Shown: positions 43,721 to 52,285, numbered from the stretch's first letter. The stretch: DNA of 64,000 nt from Streptomyces cyaneogriseus subsp. noncyanogenus (GCF_000931445.1 NZ_CP010849.1:4526001-4590000), one strand, 5' to 3'. Numbers and translations are program-made. Notes: generated by a model from the sequence alone, not told the origin.

Positions 43721-43942
43721 GTCCTGTGGCTCCTTGTATCAGGGTGCGTATCGGTGCGTACGGCGTACGGGGCGGCGGCCGAGCCCGGAAGGGCTTCCCC
43801 GGCCGCATCCGGACAAGCCTAGCCACCCGCCGCCCTCCGGGCCCACGATCAACCGGGTGGCGAAGCACCCCTCCACATCGGGTATTGTTTACGTCGTTGC
43901 CACGGAGCACCGCCGAAAGACGGTTCGACAGGCAGCAACCCC

Positions 43943-44024
43943 GGCGGTGTGCCCGAGCGGCCAAAGGGAGCAGACTGTAAATCTGCCGGCTCAGCCTTCC
44001 CAGGTTCGAATCCTGGCGCCGCCA
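43943..44024 (+). tRNA. tRNA-Tyr (GTA)
   Basis: Class II tRNA with long variable arm. The acceptor GGCGGTG pairs with CGCCGCC; anticodon loop ACTGTAAAT gives GTA; T arm is CCAGGTTCGAATCCTGG. The 3' half of this gene in S. coelicolor is the attachment site of the integrative element SLP1. Here no integrase or duplicated 3' end is seen, so the site is empty. Confidence 0.95.
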
Positions 44025-44033
44025 CACTTGGGG

Positions 44034-44078
44034 AGACCCCCTCCGAACTGCGGAAACGCAGCGCGGAGGGGGTCTTTT
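44034..44078 (+). terminator. Intrinsic terminator after tRNA-Tyr
   Basis: A 12-bp stem (44034-44045 with 44064-44075) encloses a second small stem (CTGCG/CGCAG with GAAA loop) and is followed by TTTT. A rare classical T-tailed terminator for this GC-rich genome. Confidence 0.9.
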
Positions 44079-44186
44079 CGTTGGTCGGGCCTGGGCGGGC
44101 CGCCTGGGCCGACGTGGGCTGCGCGCCTCGTGCCGGGCGGCGTCGGTTCGCATCGGGTGCCGTTCCGCCTGCGGCACACTGGCCCC

Positions 44187-44408
44187 ATGGCCACCACGTC
44201 CTCCCGCCGCAGGACCTGCCCCGAGTGCCGCCGAGAGATCGCGGTCGTCGCCGGGCGGTACGCGCGCCACGATCCGCCCGGCGCGCGGGAGAGCGGTGAG
44301 CTGACGTCCTGTCCGGGGTCCCGGCGACCGGCCCAACTCGGGGCCGTGCAGCCGTCGCTGGACGGCTACGTCGTCCCCGACTTCCCCGGCCAGATGCCGC
44401 TGTTCTGA
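44187..44408 (+). CDS. Small zinc-ribbon-like hypothetical protein
   Basis: A 73-residue protein starting MATTSSRRRTCPECRREIAV split after 15 residues by the CPEC knuckle; a His and a further Cys (ELTSCPGS) could complete a zinc site. The C-terminus GYVVPDFPGQMPLF is hydrophobic. Similar short proteins occur in Streptomyces with no known role. It lies after tRNA-Tyr and its terminator. Confidence 0.65.
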   Translation: MATTSSRRRTCPECRREIAVVAGRYARHDPPGARESGELTSCPGSRRPAQLGAVQPSLDGYVVPDFPGQMPLF

Positions 44409-44520
44409 TGTTCCGGCCCTGGTTCCGTGTCCTGGTTCCAGCGCCGGTTCGGGCCCTGTTTCCGGCCCCGGTTCCGGCCCGGCGACCGCTCCGGCGGGCC
44501 GAATCCGCCTTCCGCCGTCC

Positions 44521-45177
44521 TCAGTTGCCCGCCACCGACTTCACCGCGACCGACACCGGCGTCGACCCGGCGATGAGTTCCAGGGTCAGCCCGGCCGTCG
44601 CCGGGGTGTCCACCAGCTCGGCGAGGACGGCGGCCACGTCGTCGCGCGGCACGGGACCGCGGCCCGTGTGCGCCTCCAGGCGCACCAGTCCGGTGCCCGC
44701 GTCGTCCGTGAGCTGACCAGGGCGCAGAATCGTCCAGTCCAGGGCGTCCAGGCCGCGTACGTACGCGTCCGCCTCGCCCTTGGCGCGCAGGTACACGTCG
44801 AAGACCTCGTCGCCCTCGTGGGCCGGATCGGCGCCCATGGAGGACACGACGAGGAAGCGCCGTACACCGGCGCGGACCGCGGCGTCCGCGAAGAGGATCG
44901 CCGCCGCCTTGTCCACCGTCTCCTTGCGACCCACCCCGCTGCCCGGACCCGCGCCCGCCGCGAAGACGGCCGCGTCGGCGCCGCGCAGCCGCTCCGCGAC
45001 CTCCTCGGCCGACGCCGCCTCCAGGTCCAGTACGACCGGCTCGGCACCGGCCTGGCGCAGGTCGTCCGCCTGCTCCGGCTTGCGGATGAGGCCCACGGCC
45101 TCGTCCCCGCGCGCGGCGAGCAGCCGCTCCAGCCGCAGCGCGATCTGACCATGACCACCAGCGATGACAATGCGCAT
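44521..45177 (-). CDS. NAD(P)H-binding atypical short-chain reductase
   Basis: A 218-residue Rossmann protein of the NmrA/SDR_a5 group. The N-terminal MRIVIAGGHGQIALRLERLL is the dinucleotide loop, FLVVSSMGADP and KGEADAYVRGLDALDWTILRPGQL are family features. The start at 45177 is chosen; the upstream frame is Arg/Gly/Pro-rich. The substrate is unknown. Confidence 0.87.
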   Translation of the reverse strand: MRIVIAGGHGQIALRLERLLAARGDEAVGLIRKPEQADDLRQAGAEPVVLDLEAASAEEVAERLRGADAAVFAAGAGPGSGVGRKETVDKAAAILFADAAVRAGVRRFLVVSSMGADPAHEGDEVFDVYLRAKGEADAYVRGLDALDWTILRPGQLTDDAGTGLVRLEAHTGRGPVPRDDVAAVLAELVDTPATAGLTLELIAGSTPVSVAVKSVAGN

Positions 45178-45354
45178 GTCTTCGACCGTACGCCCCGAAG
45201 GCGCCCTCCGCCGCACGGTCCCCGGCGGCCCGCCCCCCCGCCCGGACGGAACCCTCACGCGCGGCGCCCCCGCCCCGGACGGAACGCTCACGCGCCGCGC
45301 GCCGCCCACGGCTTGTCGCGCGCCCGCTCGCCGCCACCTTCCCCCCGGGCCAGG

Positions 45355-46611
45355 TCAGGACAGCTCCCCCCGCCCCTGCCGGGGCAGGCCCGGTTCCGCC
45401 GTCGTCGCGTCGCCGTACTCCCGTACCGCGCTGGTGCGCGCCACCACCCGCCCCCGGTGCACCACGACCCGGCTGTACGCCTGCGACAGCGCCGCCGACA
45501 GCCGGTCCCCGCGCACCGCCAGCAACTCGGCCGGGAAGCCCGCCTCCACCCGCACCTCGGGCAGGCCGAGCACCGCCCGCGCCGAGGCGCTCACGGCGTC
45601 GTACGCGTCCTCGGGGCGCAGCCCGTGACGCGAAGCCAGCAGGTAGGCCGCCTCCAACGGGTCGCCGCGCCCCACCGGGTTGCTCATGTCCCGCAGGGCG
45701 CCGCTGCCCGCGGCGACCCGCACCCCGGCCGCCCGCAGCAGCCGTACCGGAGCCGTGCCGTCACGGCGGTCGACGCTCCCGCAGCCGCCCTGCGGGAGGC
45801 ACACCACCGCCACCCCGGCCGCCGCCAGTCGGTCGGCGGCGCGCGAGGCCGCCTCGGCGGGCAGCCGGCCCAGGCCCCCGCACGGGCCGAGCACCACCCC
45901 GGGGCGCAGCCCGCCCGCCATCGCCGCCAGCCGGGCCAGGCGCGCCGGATCGGCGGCGTCCGTGTGCAGGTCGACGGGGCAGCCGTGCTCGGCGGCGGCC
46001 TCCAGGACCGCCGCCATGTACCCGGCCGGGTCCGGGTCCAGGTCCGGACAGCCGCCCACCGCGCAGGCGCCCGTCTTCAGCGCGTCCCGCAGCACCGCCC
46101 GCCCGTCGGCCCCGGCCGCCCCGGTCAGCACCCCCGGCACGGCCACCGTCGTCAGCCCGGTCAGTCCGCGCAGCGAGCGCCGCGCCCGCAGTACGGCGGT
46201 CAGGGCGCCGAGCCCCCGCACGCCGTCCACGCGGACGTGGGCCCGCAACGCGGTCGCGCCGTACCCGAGCTGGAGCAGCGCCGCCTCGGTGACGCGGCGC
46301 CGGACCTCCCCGGCCTCGTACGAGACCGGGCCGCCGGCGTCGGCGGTGAGCGCGGTGTCGCCGTGCACGTGAGGGTCGGCGGGGGCGGGCAGCAGCAGGT
46401 AGCCGGTGAGGTCCACGCGCGTGCCGGTGCCGGGCGCGGTGCCCGCCGTCAGGCTGCCCGCGGCGCCGACCGCCTCGATGCGCTCGCCGCACAGCCGTAC
46501 GTCCACGGTCCGGCCGTCGGTGAGCCGGGCCCCCGTCAGCAGCAGTGGTGCGCGCCCGGCCGGGCCCGGCGGGTTCGGCGAGTGGGGCGGCTGCGGCCGG
46601 TTGCCGGGCAT
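45355..46611 (-). CDS. Amidohydrolase, cytosine-deaminase-like, with catalytic residues replaced
   Basis: A 418-residue TIM-barrel protein of the cytosine deaminase branch. The first metal motif is present (PADPHVHGD), and the second-site His is kept in VDLHTDAAD. The usual Glu of H-x-D-E is Ala. The expected SH motif reads LGPCGGL, and the late metal-binding Asp of a GSDNIRD-type motif reads GSGALRD. It may therefore be an inactive or altered enzyme. The C-terminal beta-sandwich is normal (VVVHRGRVVART). Its own upstream neighbour is tRNA-Thr, so it is probably monocistronic. Confidence 0.8.
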   Translation of the reverse strand: MPGNRPQPPHSPNPPGPAGRAPLLLTGARLTDGRTVDVRLCGERIEAVGAAGSLTAGTAPGTGTRVDLTGYLLLPAPADPHVHGDTALTADAGGPVSYEAGEVRRRVTEAALLQLGYGATALRAHVRVDGVRGLGALTAVLRARRSLRGLTGLTTVAVPGVLTGAAGADGRAVLRDALKTGACAVGGCPDLDPDPAGYMAAVLEAAAEHGCPVDLHTDAADPARLARLAAMAGGLRPGVVLGPCGGLGRLPAEAASRAADRLAAAGVAVVCLPQGGCGSVDRRDGTAPVRLLRAAGVRVAAGSGALRDMSNPVGRGDPLEAAYLLASRHGLRPEDAYDAVSASARAVLGLPEVRVEAGFPAELLAVRGDRLSAALSQAYSRVVVHRGRVVARTSAVREYGDATTAEPGLPRQGRGELS

Positions 46612-46873
46612 CGCGCTCCTCGGGCTCGGGGCTGCACAGGGGGACGCAAGATCACGCAGAGTGAGACGAGCCTAGGGCGGCGATCACGCGGGCGGGCGCA
46701 GGAGCGGGAAAGTCGTACCGGCGTGCTCCGCCGTTCGGTGGCGGGGGCCGGGCGGGCGCGGGAGCGGGCGGGGCGGCAGGGGCCCCGGGGGCGCGCCCGG
46801 GGGCGGGCCGCGGTCGGGGCCGGGGAACGGATTTGGGAGTAGGGCCGCTGACCGTGTAATGTCTTCATCGCTC

Positions 46874-46946
46874 GCCCCAATAGCTCAGTCGGCAGAGCGT
46901 CTCCATGGTAAGGAGAAGGTCAACGGTTCGATTCCGTTTTGGGGCT
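46874..46946 (+). tRNA. tRNA-Thr (GGT)
   Basis: The acceptor GCCCCAA pairs with TTGGGGC; the D arm is TAGCTCAGTCGGCAGAGC; the anticodon loop ATGGTAA gives GGT; the T loop is GGTTCGATTCC. A TGTAATGT sequence about 20 bp upstream may be the -10 box. Confidence 0.94.
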
Positions 46947-46995
46947 CTGGTGTGGAAGGTTCCCCGTCGCGAGACGGGGGTCCGGATCACATCAA

Positions 46996-47068
46996 AGCGG
47001 TGTAGCTCAGTCGGTAGAGCAAGCGGCTCATAATCGCTGTGTCACCGGTTCAAGTCCGGTCACCGCTA
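46996..47068 (+). tRNA. tRNA-Met (CAT), elongator
   Basis: The acceptor AGCGGTG pairs with CACCGCT; the anticodon loop CTCATAA gives CAT; the T loop is GGTTCAAGTCC. The first acceptor pair is matched, so this is an elongator rather than an initiator tRNA. It is 49 bp after tRNA-Thr and probably co-transcribed with rpmG. Confidence 0.94.
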
Positions 47069-47073
47069 CTCTT

Positions 47074-47111
47074 AGTAGCCGATTGCGGGGTCGGTCCTTC
47101 GATCGGCTACT
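47074..47111 (+). terminator. Hairpin between tRNA-Met and rpmG
   Basis: A perfect 10-bp stem (47074-47083 with 47102-47111) followed by CTTCTT. It may be a weak terminator or a processing signal separating the tRNA from the rpmG message. Confidence 0.55.
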
Positions 47112-47156
47112 CTTCTTGCGTTAATTGATTCCACCCGTTCGTCAAGGAGCACTCAC

Positions 47157-47321
47157 GTGGCTGCCACCGACGTCCGCCCGAAGATCACGCTGGCCTGCGT
47201 GGAGTGCAAGGAGCGGAACTACATCACCAAGAAGAACCGGCGTAACAACCCGGATCGTCTTGAGATGAAGAAGCACTGCCCGCGTTGCAATGCGCACACC
47301 GCGCACCGCGAAACGCGATAA
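47157..47321 (+). CDS. rpmG: Ribosomal protein L33 (zinc-binding form)
   Basis: A 54-residue large-subunit protein. Both CxxC knuckles are present (ACVECKERNY and HCPRCNAHTAHRETR), so this is the zinc-containing C+ paralogue, used when zinc is adequate. GTG start with AAGGAG eight bases upstream. It follows tRNA-Met and precedes hadAB, as in mycobacteria. Confidence 0.96.
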   Translation: MAATDVRPKITLACVECKERNYITKKNRRNNPDRLEMKKHCPRCNAHTAHRETR

Positions 47322-47335
47322 AACAGGCTCGTACA

Positions 47336-47368
47336 CGAGGCCGTCCCCGCACTCCGGGGGCGGCCTCG
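47336..47368 (+). terminator. Terminator hairpin after rpmG
   Basis: A 14-bp stem (47336-47349 with 47355-47368) with a 5-base loop and one G-T wobble, 15 bp after the rpmG stop. Confidence 0.75.
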
Positions 47369-47453
47369 CGTCGTTTCGGTCGCCGCCCGGTCGCCTGGGC
47401 CGGGCGGCGACCGGATTCGGTCAACCACAGCAGACAGCAGGAGGTGCCGAGCC

Positions 47454-47906
47454 ATGGCGCTCGACCAGTCCTTCGTCGGGCGGAGCTATCCGCCCACCGA
47501 GCCCTACGAGGTGGGCCGGGAGAAGATCCGTGAGTTCGCCGAGGCGGTGGGAGACACCAATCCGGCCTACACGGACGCGGAGGCCGCCAAGGCGCTCGGC
47601 CACCCCGATGTGATCGCTCCGCCGACCTTTGTGTTCGCCATCACGTTCAAGGCGGCCGGACAGGTCATCCAGGACCCGCAGCTCGGCCTGGACTACAGCC
47701 GGGTGGTGCACGGTGACCAGAAGTTCGCCTATCGCCGCCCGGTGCGTGCCGGCGACCGGCTGACGGTCACCTCGACCATCGAGTCGATCAAGTCCATGGC
47801 CGGCAACGAGGTCCTGGACATCCGCGGCGAGGTCCACGACGAGGCGGGCGAGCACGTCGTGACCGCCTGGACCAAGCTGGTCGCCCGCGCGGCGGAGGAG
47901 GCGTGA
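47454..47906 (+). CDS. hadA: MaoC-like hydroxyacyl dehydratase, structural subunit HadA (UPF0336)
   Basis: A 150-residue hot-dog-fold protein. YEVGREKIREFAEAVGDTNP and HPDVIAPPTFVFAITF match the UPF0336/HadA family. The catalytic His of the MaoC motif is replaced (NPAYTD), as in mycobacterial HadA, so it probably serves as the non-catalytic, substrate-holding partner of HadB. Together they would dehydrate (3R)-hydroxyacyl thioesters. AGGAGG lies before the ATG. The stop overlaps hadB by 4 bp. Confidence 0.9.
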   Translation: MALDQSFVGRSYPPTEPYEVGREKIREFAEAVGDTNPAYTDAEAAKALGHPDVIAPPTFVFAITFKAAGQVIQDPQLGLDYSRVVHGDQKFAYRRPVRAGDRLTVTSTIESIKSMAGNEVLDIRGEVHDEAGEHVVTAWTKLVARAAEEA

Positions 47907-48343
47907 GCAATCCCATGACGGCGAAGATTTCGTACGCCGACGTCGAGGTCGGGACCGAACTGCCCGCCCAGAGCTTCCCGGTGACCCGCGCCACCCTCGT
48001 GCGGTACGCGGGCGCCTCCGGGGACTTCAACCCGATCCACTGGAACGAGAAGTTCGCCAAGGAGGTCGGCCTGCCCGACGTGATCGCGCACGGCATGTTC
48101 ACCATGGCCGAGGCGATCCGCGTGGTCACCGACTGGACCGGCGACCCCGGCGCGGTCGTCGAGTACGGCGTCCGCTTCACCAAGCCCGTCGTCGTCCCCA
48201 ACGACGACCGGGGCGCCGTCATCGAGGTCAGCGGGAAGGTCGCGGCCAAGCTGGACGACAACACCGTCCGCGTCGACCTGACGGCGACCAACGACGGCCG
48301 GAAGGTGCTCGGGATGGCCCGGGCGGTCGTGCGGCTGGCCTGA
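47903..48343 (+). CDS. hadB: MaoC-like hydroxyacyl dehydratase, catalytic subunit HadB
   Basis: A 146-residue hot-dog protein with the intact hydratase-2 motif YAGASGDFNPIHWNEKFA (Asp and His dyad) and VIAHGMFTMAEAIR. It pairs with HadA. In mycobacteria HadAB acts in the fatty-acid synthase II cycle; the Streptomyces substrate is not known. GTG start in the hadA stop. A perfect hairpin follows. Confidence 0.92.
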   Translation: MSNPMTAKISYADVEVGTELPAQSFPVTRATLVRYAGASGDFNPIHWNEKFAKEVGLPDVIAHGMFTMAEAIRVVTDWTGDPGAVVEYGVRFTKPVVVPNDDRGAVIEVSGKVAAKLDDNTVRVDLTATNDGRKVLGMARAVVRLA

Positions 48344-48401
48344 CCAGCCGGAGCGCTGCGGCTGACGTCCGAGGGGCGGCCGGGCCGGGAACGTGCGGGG
48401 A

Positions 48402-48435
48402 GTAAGGGGCGCTCGCCTTCGCGAGCGCCCCTTAC
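48402..48435 (+). terminator. Terminator hairpin after hadB
   Basis: A perfect 15-bp stem (48402-48416 with 48421-48435) with the stable CTTC tetraloop, about 60 bp after the hadB stop. Confidence 0.85.
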
Positions 48436-48483
48436 CTGTCCGGCGCCGCCGCTCCCACCGCCGGTACCTCACTCCTTGACGTA

Positions 48484-48503
48484 GTTAGTGATTGAGTACT
48501 AAC
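48484..48503. promoter_or_regulatory. TetR operator O1
   Basis: GTTAGT-N8-ACTAAC, a 20-bp palindrome 8 bp before the TetR gene. The same arms and spacing recur before the efflux gene (49170-49189), so both are likely bound by this TetR protein. Confidence 0.8.
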
Positions 48504-48511
48504 TTCGTCGC

Positions 48512-49099
48512 ATGGTCAGGATGAGCGCAGAGGAGCGTCGCGAGAGCGTCGTCCGCGCGGCGATCGAGGAGTTCTCGCGCTGCGGGTACTACGGCACGTC
48601 CACCGAGGCGATCGCCAAGCGGGTGGGTGTCTCGCAGCCGTACCTCTTCCGCCTCTTCCCGGGCAAGAAGGCGATCTTCCTGGCGGCGGCGGAGCGCTGT
48701 CTGCGGGACATGCGCCGGCACTTCGAGCAGGCGTCCGAGGGGCTGCACGGCGAAGAAGCCCTGCACGCCATGGCGGACGCCTACACGCGGCTGATCGCGG
48801 AGCAGCCCCAACGCCTCCAGATGCAGTTGCAGATCTACGTCACGGTGGCGGCCGCCGAAGCGGCGGGCGACCACCGGTTCGGCGAGATGGTGCGCAAGGG
48901 CTGGATGGAGCTCTGGGACACCGTGCACCTTCCGCTCGGCGGGGACGTCGGCCGGACGACGAGCTTCATGGCGTCCGGCATGCTCATCAACACCCTGGCC
49001 GCGATGGGCTTCCCGCCGGGTCACCGGGTCTGGGAGGGCCTCTGTCCGGATGAGGGGGCAGACCAGGGCGAGGGTGCGCAAGAGGCGCCCGAGGCGTAG
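48512..49099 (+). CDS. TetR family transcriptional regulator
   Basis: A 195-residue repressor. The N-terminal helix-turn-helix is VVRAAIEEFSRCGYYGTSTE, then AIAKRVGVSQPYLFRLFPGK. The C-terminal ligand/dimer domain is all helical with a final acidic tail. Identical palindromes stand before this gene and before the MFS gene 120 bp downstream, so it most likely represses itself and the pump until a drug-like ligand binds. Confidence 0.93.
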   Translation: MVRMSAEERRESVVRAAIEEFSRCGYYGTSTEAIAKRVGVSQPYLFRLFPGKKAIFLAAAERCLRDMRRHFEQASEGLHGEEALHAMADAYTRLIAEQPQRLQMQLQIYVTVAAAEAAGDHRFGEMVRKGWMELWDTVHLPLGGDVGRTTSFMASGMLINTLAAMGFPPGHRVWEGLCPDEGADQGEGAQEAPEA

Positions 49100-49169
49100 G
49101 CGGGGGAGCCCCGGCCCCGGGGTGCCGTCCAGGCCGGGCGATCTTCCGCGCGTACTTCTGGCCAGGAAA

Positions 49170-49189
49170 GTTAGTCATCGATTACTAAC
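49170..49189. promoter_or_regulatory. TetR operator O2
   Basis: GTTAGT-N8-ACTAAC with the same arms and 8-bp spacing as O1, 29 bp before the efflux gene start codon; the centre differs. It should control the efflux operon. Confidence 0.8.
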
Positions 49190-49218
49190 CGAATCAGTGA
49201 ACATCCTCTGGGGGAGCG

Positions 49219-50673
49219 ATGTCGCAGCAGAGAGCAGAGCGCGGGGGAGCAGTCTGGGCCCTCGTGATCACCAGCGTCGCCGGTTTCATGGCGGCCCTCG
49301 ACAATCTCGTCGTCACCACCGCCCTGCCCGCCATCCGGGAGGACCTCGGCGGGGCGCTGCACGACCTGGAATGGACCGTGAGCGCCTACACGCTCACCTT
49401 CGCGGTCCTGCTGATGACCGGCGCGGCCCTCGGCGACCGCTTCGGCCGCCGCCGGCTCTTCCTCGCCGGCCTCGCCGTGTTCACCGCCGCCTCCGCCGCC
49501 GCGGCCCTGGCCCCCGGCATCGACTCCCTCATCGCCGCCCGCGCGGTGCAGGGCGTCGGCGCGGCCGTCATGATGCCGCTCACCCTGACCCTGCTGACCG
49601 CCGCCGTGCCCGCCGAGCGGCGCGGTACGGCCTACGGGATCTGGGGCGCCGTCAACGGGCTCGCGGTGGCCTCCGGGCCGCTGGTCGGCGGCGGCCTCAC
49701 CGAACACGTCTCCTGGCAGTGGATCTTCTGGCTGAACGTGCCGCTGGGACTGGCCCTGCTGCCGCTGGCCCGGCTCCGCCTCGCCGAGTCGTGCGGCACC
49801 GGTGCGCCGCTCGACCTCACCGGCACCGTGCTGGCCAGCGGCGGGCTCTTCGGGATCGTCTACGGCCTGATCCGCGGGCCGGTCGACGGCTGGACCGGCA
49901 CGCCGGTGCTCACGGGCCTGTTCGCCGGGGCCGCGCTGCTGGCCGCCTTCGTCCTCCACGGCTCCCGCGCCCGCGCCCCCATGCTCCCGATGCGCCTCTT
50001 CCGCTCCCGCGCCTTCAGCGGCATCAACGCGGCGAGCCTGCTGATGTTCCTCGGGATGTTCGGCTCGATCTTCCTGCTCAGCCAGTACATGCAGGGCGTG
50101 CTCGGCTACTCGCCCACCGAGGCGGGGCTCAGGATGCTGCCCTGGACCGGCATGCCGATGCTGGTCGCGCCGATCGCCGGGTTCCTCGCCGACCGCGTCG
50201 GCGGCCGCCCGGTCGTCGCGACCGGTCTCTTCCTCCAGGCGGCCGGCCTCGCCTGGCTCGCCTCCGTGATCACGGCCGACGCCTCCTACGCCGTCCAACT
50301 GCCCGGCCTGATCGCCGGCGGGGTCGGCATGGCGCTGTACTTCGCCCCCGCCTCCGCCCTGGTCATGGCCGGCGTCGCGCCGAAGGAGCAGGGCATCGCC
50401 TCCGGCGCCAACAACGCGCTGCGCGAGGTGGGCGGCGCGCTCGGCATCGCCGTCATGGCGTCGGTCTTCTCGGCGCAGGGCGGTTACGAGACCCCGCAGA
50501 CCTTCGTCGACGGTCTGCGGCCCGCCGTCGCGGTGGGATCCGCGGTGGTCGCGCTGGCCGGGCTCGCCGCCCTGCTGATCCCCCCGCGCGGGCGGATCGC
50601 CCCGGCCGCGGACACCACCGGGCAGGTGCCCGCCCCGGCGCCGCTCCCGGACCCCGCGCCGGTCTCCCGCTGA
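49219..50673 (+). CDS. DHA2 family (EmrB/QacA type) MFS drug efflux transporter
   Basis: A 484-residue membrane protein with about 14 hydrophobic segments. Motif D1-like LDNLVVTTALPAI is in helix 1, motif A GDRFGRRRLFL between helices 2 and 3, and motif C ASGPLVGGGL in helix 5. It is a proton/drug antiporter by family; the substrate is unknown. ATG with GGGGGAG upstream. It is followed 68 bp later by a small monooxygenase-like gene. Confidence 0.92.
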   Translation: MSQQRAERGGAVWALVITSVAGFMAALDNLVVTTALPAIREDLGGALHDLEWTVSAYTLTFAVLLMTGAALGDRFGRRRLFLAGLAVFTAASAAAALAPGIDSLIAARAVQGVGAAVMMPLTLTLLTAAVPAERRGTAYGIWGAVNGLAVASGPLVGGGLTEHVSWQWIFWLNVPLGLALLPLARLRLAESCGTGAPLDLTGTVLASGGLFGIVYGLIRGPVDGWTGTPVLTGLFAGAALLAAFVLHGSRARAPMLPMRLFRSRAFSGINAASLLMFLGMFGSIFLLSQYMQGVLGYSPTEAGLRMLPWTGMPMLVAPIAGFLADRVGGRPVVATGLFLQAAGLAWLASVITADASYAVQLPGLIAGGVGMALYFAPASALVMAGVAPKEQGIASGANNALREVGGALGIAVMASVFSAQGGYETPQTFVDGLRPAVAVGSAVVALAGLAALLIPPRGRIAPAADTTGQVPAPAPLPDPAPVSR

Positions 50674-50741
50674 AACCCCCGGCGAACGCGCCACGGCACC
50701 GGCCGCACCGGAAGCGGAAGCAGCCGAAAGGAGCCCGCACC

Positions 50742-51122
50742 ATGCCCGTCCTGCCCTGGACCACACCGAACCCCCCGCCGCCGTCCACCGAGGTCCACCT
50801 CTTCGCCTCCCGCTTCGAGACCCGCACCCTCCTGGGAGCGCTCATGTTCCTGGCCCGCACCCCGCGGGTCTGGCGGCAGGTGAGCCGCGCGCCCGGCGCG
50901 TACGGGGCCTCCCTGAAGGCGGAACCCCTCAAGCGCACCTTCTGGACGCTGTCCGCCTGGGAGTCGCCCCGGGCGCTCAAGGACTTCGCGCGGTCGGGCG
51001 CCCACGGCCCCACCGCCCGGGGGCTCGCCGCACAGATGAAGGACTCCGGGTTCGCCGCCTGGACGGCGTCGAGCGACGACCTCCCGGTGAGCTGGGCGGA
51101 GGCCCGGCGGCGCCTGGGGTGA
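50742..51122 (+). CDS. DUF3291/ABM-like small monooxygenase-fold protein
   Basis: A 126-residue ferredoxin-like-fold protein. The central VHLFASRFETRTLLGALMFLARTP and TFWTLSAWESPRALKDFARSGAH segments resemble DUF3291 and spheroidene-monooxygenase-like small proteins. AAAGGAG lies before the ATG. It is probably co-transcribed with the MFS pump under TetR control, so it may modify the exported compound. This is inference. Confidence 0.7.
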   Translation: MPVLPWTTPNPPPPSTEVHLFASRFETRTLLGALMFLARTPRVWRQVSRAPGAYGASLKAEPLKRTFWTLSAWESPRALKDFARSGAHGPTARGLAAQMKDSGFAAWTASSDDLPVSWAEARRRLG

Positions 51123-51229
51123 GCCACCCGCGCGTCTCGCGCGCGGCCCCTGTGGCGCCCCGGCCGCCGGCCGGGACGCCACACCTCCGCGGCACGGGGC
51201 TGTCGGTGCCGTCTCGTAGTCTTGGGCGC

Positions 51230-52285
51230 GTGCAGGAACTCCACGACGCCCCCCTCGCCCCGCTGACCACCTTCCGGCTGGGCGGCCCCGCGACCCGGCT
51301 GGTCACCGCGACGACGGACGACGAGGTGATCACGGCCGTCCGCGAGGCCGACGACACCGGCACCCCGCTGCTGGTCATCGGCGGCGGCTCCAACCTCGTC
51401 ATCGGCGACAAGGGCTTCGACGGCACCGCCCTGCACATCGCCACGCGCGGCCTCACGCTCGACGGCACGACGCTGGAGCTGGCCGCCGGTGAGGTCTGGA
51501 CCGACGCCGTCGCCCGCACGGTCGAGGCCGGGCTCGCCGGCGTCGAGTGCCTCGCCGGGATCCCCGGTTCGGCGGGCGCGACCCCCATCCAGAACGTGGG
51601 GGCCTACGGCCAGGAGGTCTCGGCCACGATCACCGAGGTGGTCGCCTACGACCGCCGGGCCCGCGAGACGGTCACCCTCACCAACGCCGAGTGCGCCTTC
51701 TCCTACCGCCACAGCCGCTTCAAGGCCGACCCGGAGCGGTACGTCGTGCTGCGGGTCCGCTTCGGCCTGGAGGACGCGGACGGCCTGTCGGGCCCCCTGC
51801 GGTACGCCGAGACGGCCCGCGCCCTCGGCGTCGCCCCGGGCGAGCGTGTACCGCTCGCCTCGGCCCGCGACACGGTCCTGAAGCTGCGGGCCGGCAAGGG
51901 GATGGTGCTGGACCCCGAGGACCACGACACCTGGTCGGCCGGGTCCTTCTTCACCAACCCGATCCTGACCGACGAGGAGTTCGCCGCCTTCCGCGCCCGG
52001 GTGCGCGACCGCCTCGGCGACGGCGCGGAGCCGCCCGCCTACCCCGCCGGCGAGGGCCGTACGAAGACCTCCGCGGCCTGGCTGATCGACAAGGCCGGTT
52101 TCACCAAGGGCTACGGGACGGGCCCCGCCCGCATCTCCACCAAGCACACCCTGGCCCTCACCAACCGGGGCGAGGCGACGACGGAGGACCTGCTCGCCCT
52201 GGCCCGCGAGGTCGTCGCCGGTGTCCGCGACGCCTTCGGGATCACTCTCGTCAACGAGCCGGTGACGGTCGGCGTCAGCCTCTGA
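51230..52285 (+). CDS. murB: UDP-N-acetylmuramate dehydrogenase MurB
   Basis: A 351-residue flavoenzyme that reduces UDP-GlcNAc-enolpyruvate to UDP-MurNAc in peptidoglycan synthesis. FAD-binding motifs are TTFRLGGPATRLV, VIGGGSNLVIGDKGFDG and AGIPGSAGATPIQNVGAYGQ. The catalytic Ser is in WSAGSFFTNP and the late Glu follows near the C-terminus. GTG at 51230 is used; a longer in-frame start at 51119 would add 37 low-complexity residues overlapping the previous gene. Confidence 0.94.
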   Translation: MQELHDAPLAPLTTFRLGGPATRLVTATTDDEVITAVREADDTGTPLLVIGGGSNLVIGDKGFDGTALHIATRGLTLDGTTLELAAGEVWTDAVARTVEAGLAGVECLAGIPGSAGATPIQNVGAYGQEVSATITEVVAYDRRARETVTLTNAECAFSYRHSRFKADPERYVVLRVRFGLEDADGLSGPLRYAETARALGVAPGERVPLASARDTVLKLRAGKGMVLDPEDHDTWSAGSFFTNPILTDEEFAAFRARVRDRLGDGAEPPAYPAGEGRTKTSAAWLIDKAGFTKGYGTGPARISTKHTLALTNRGEATTEDLLALAREVVAGVRDAFGITLVNEPVTVGVSL

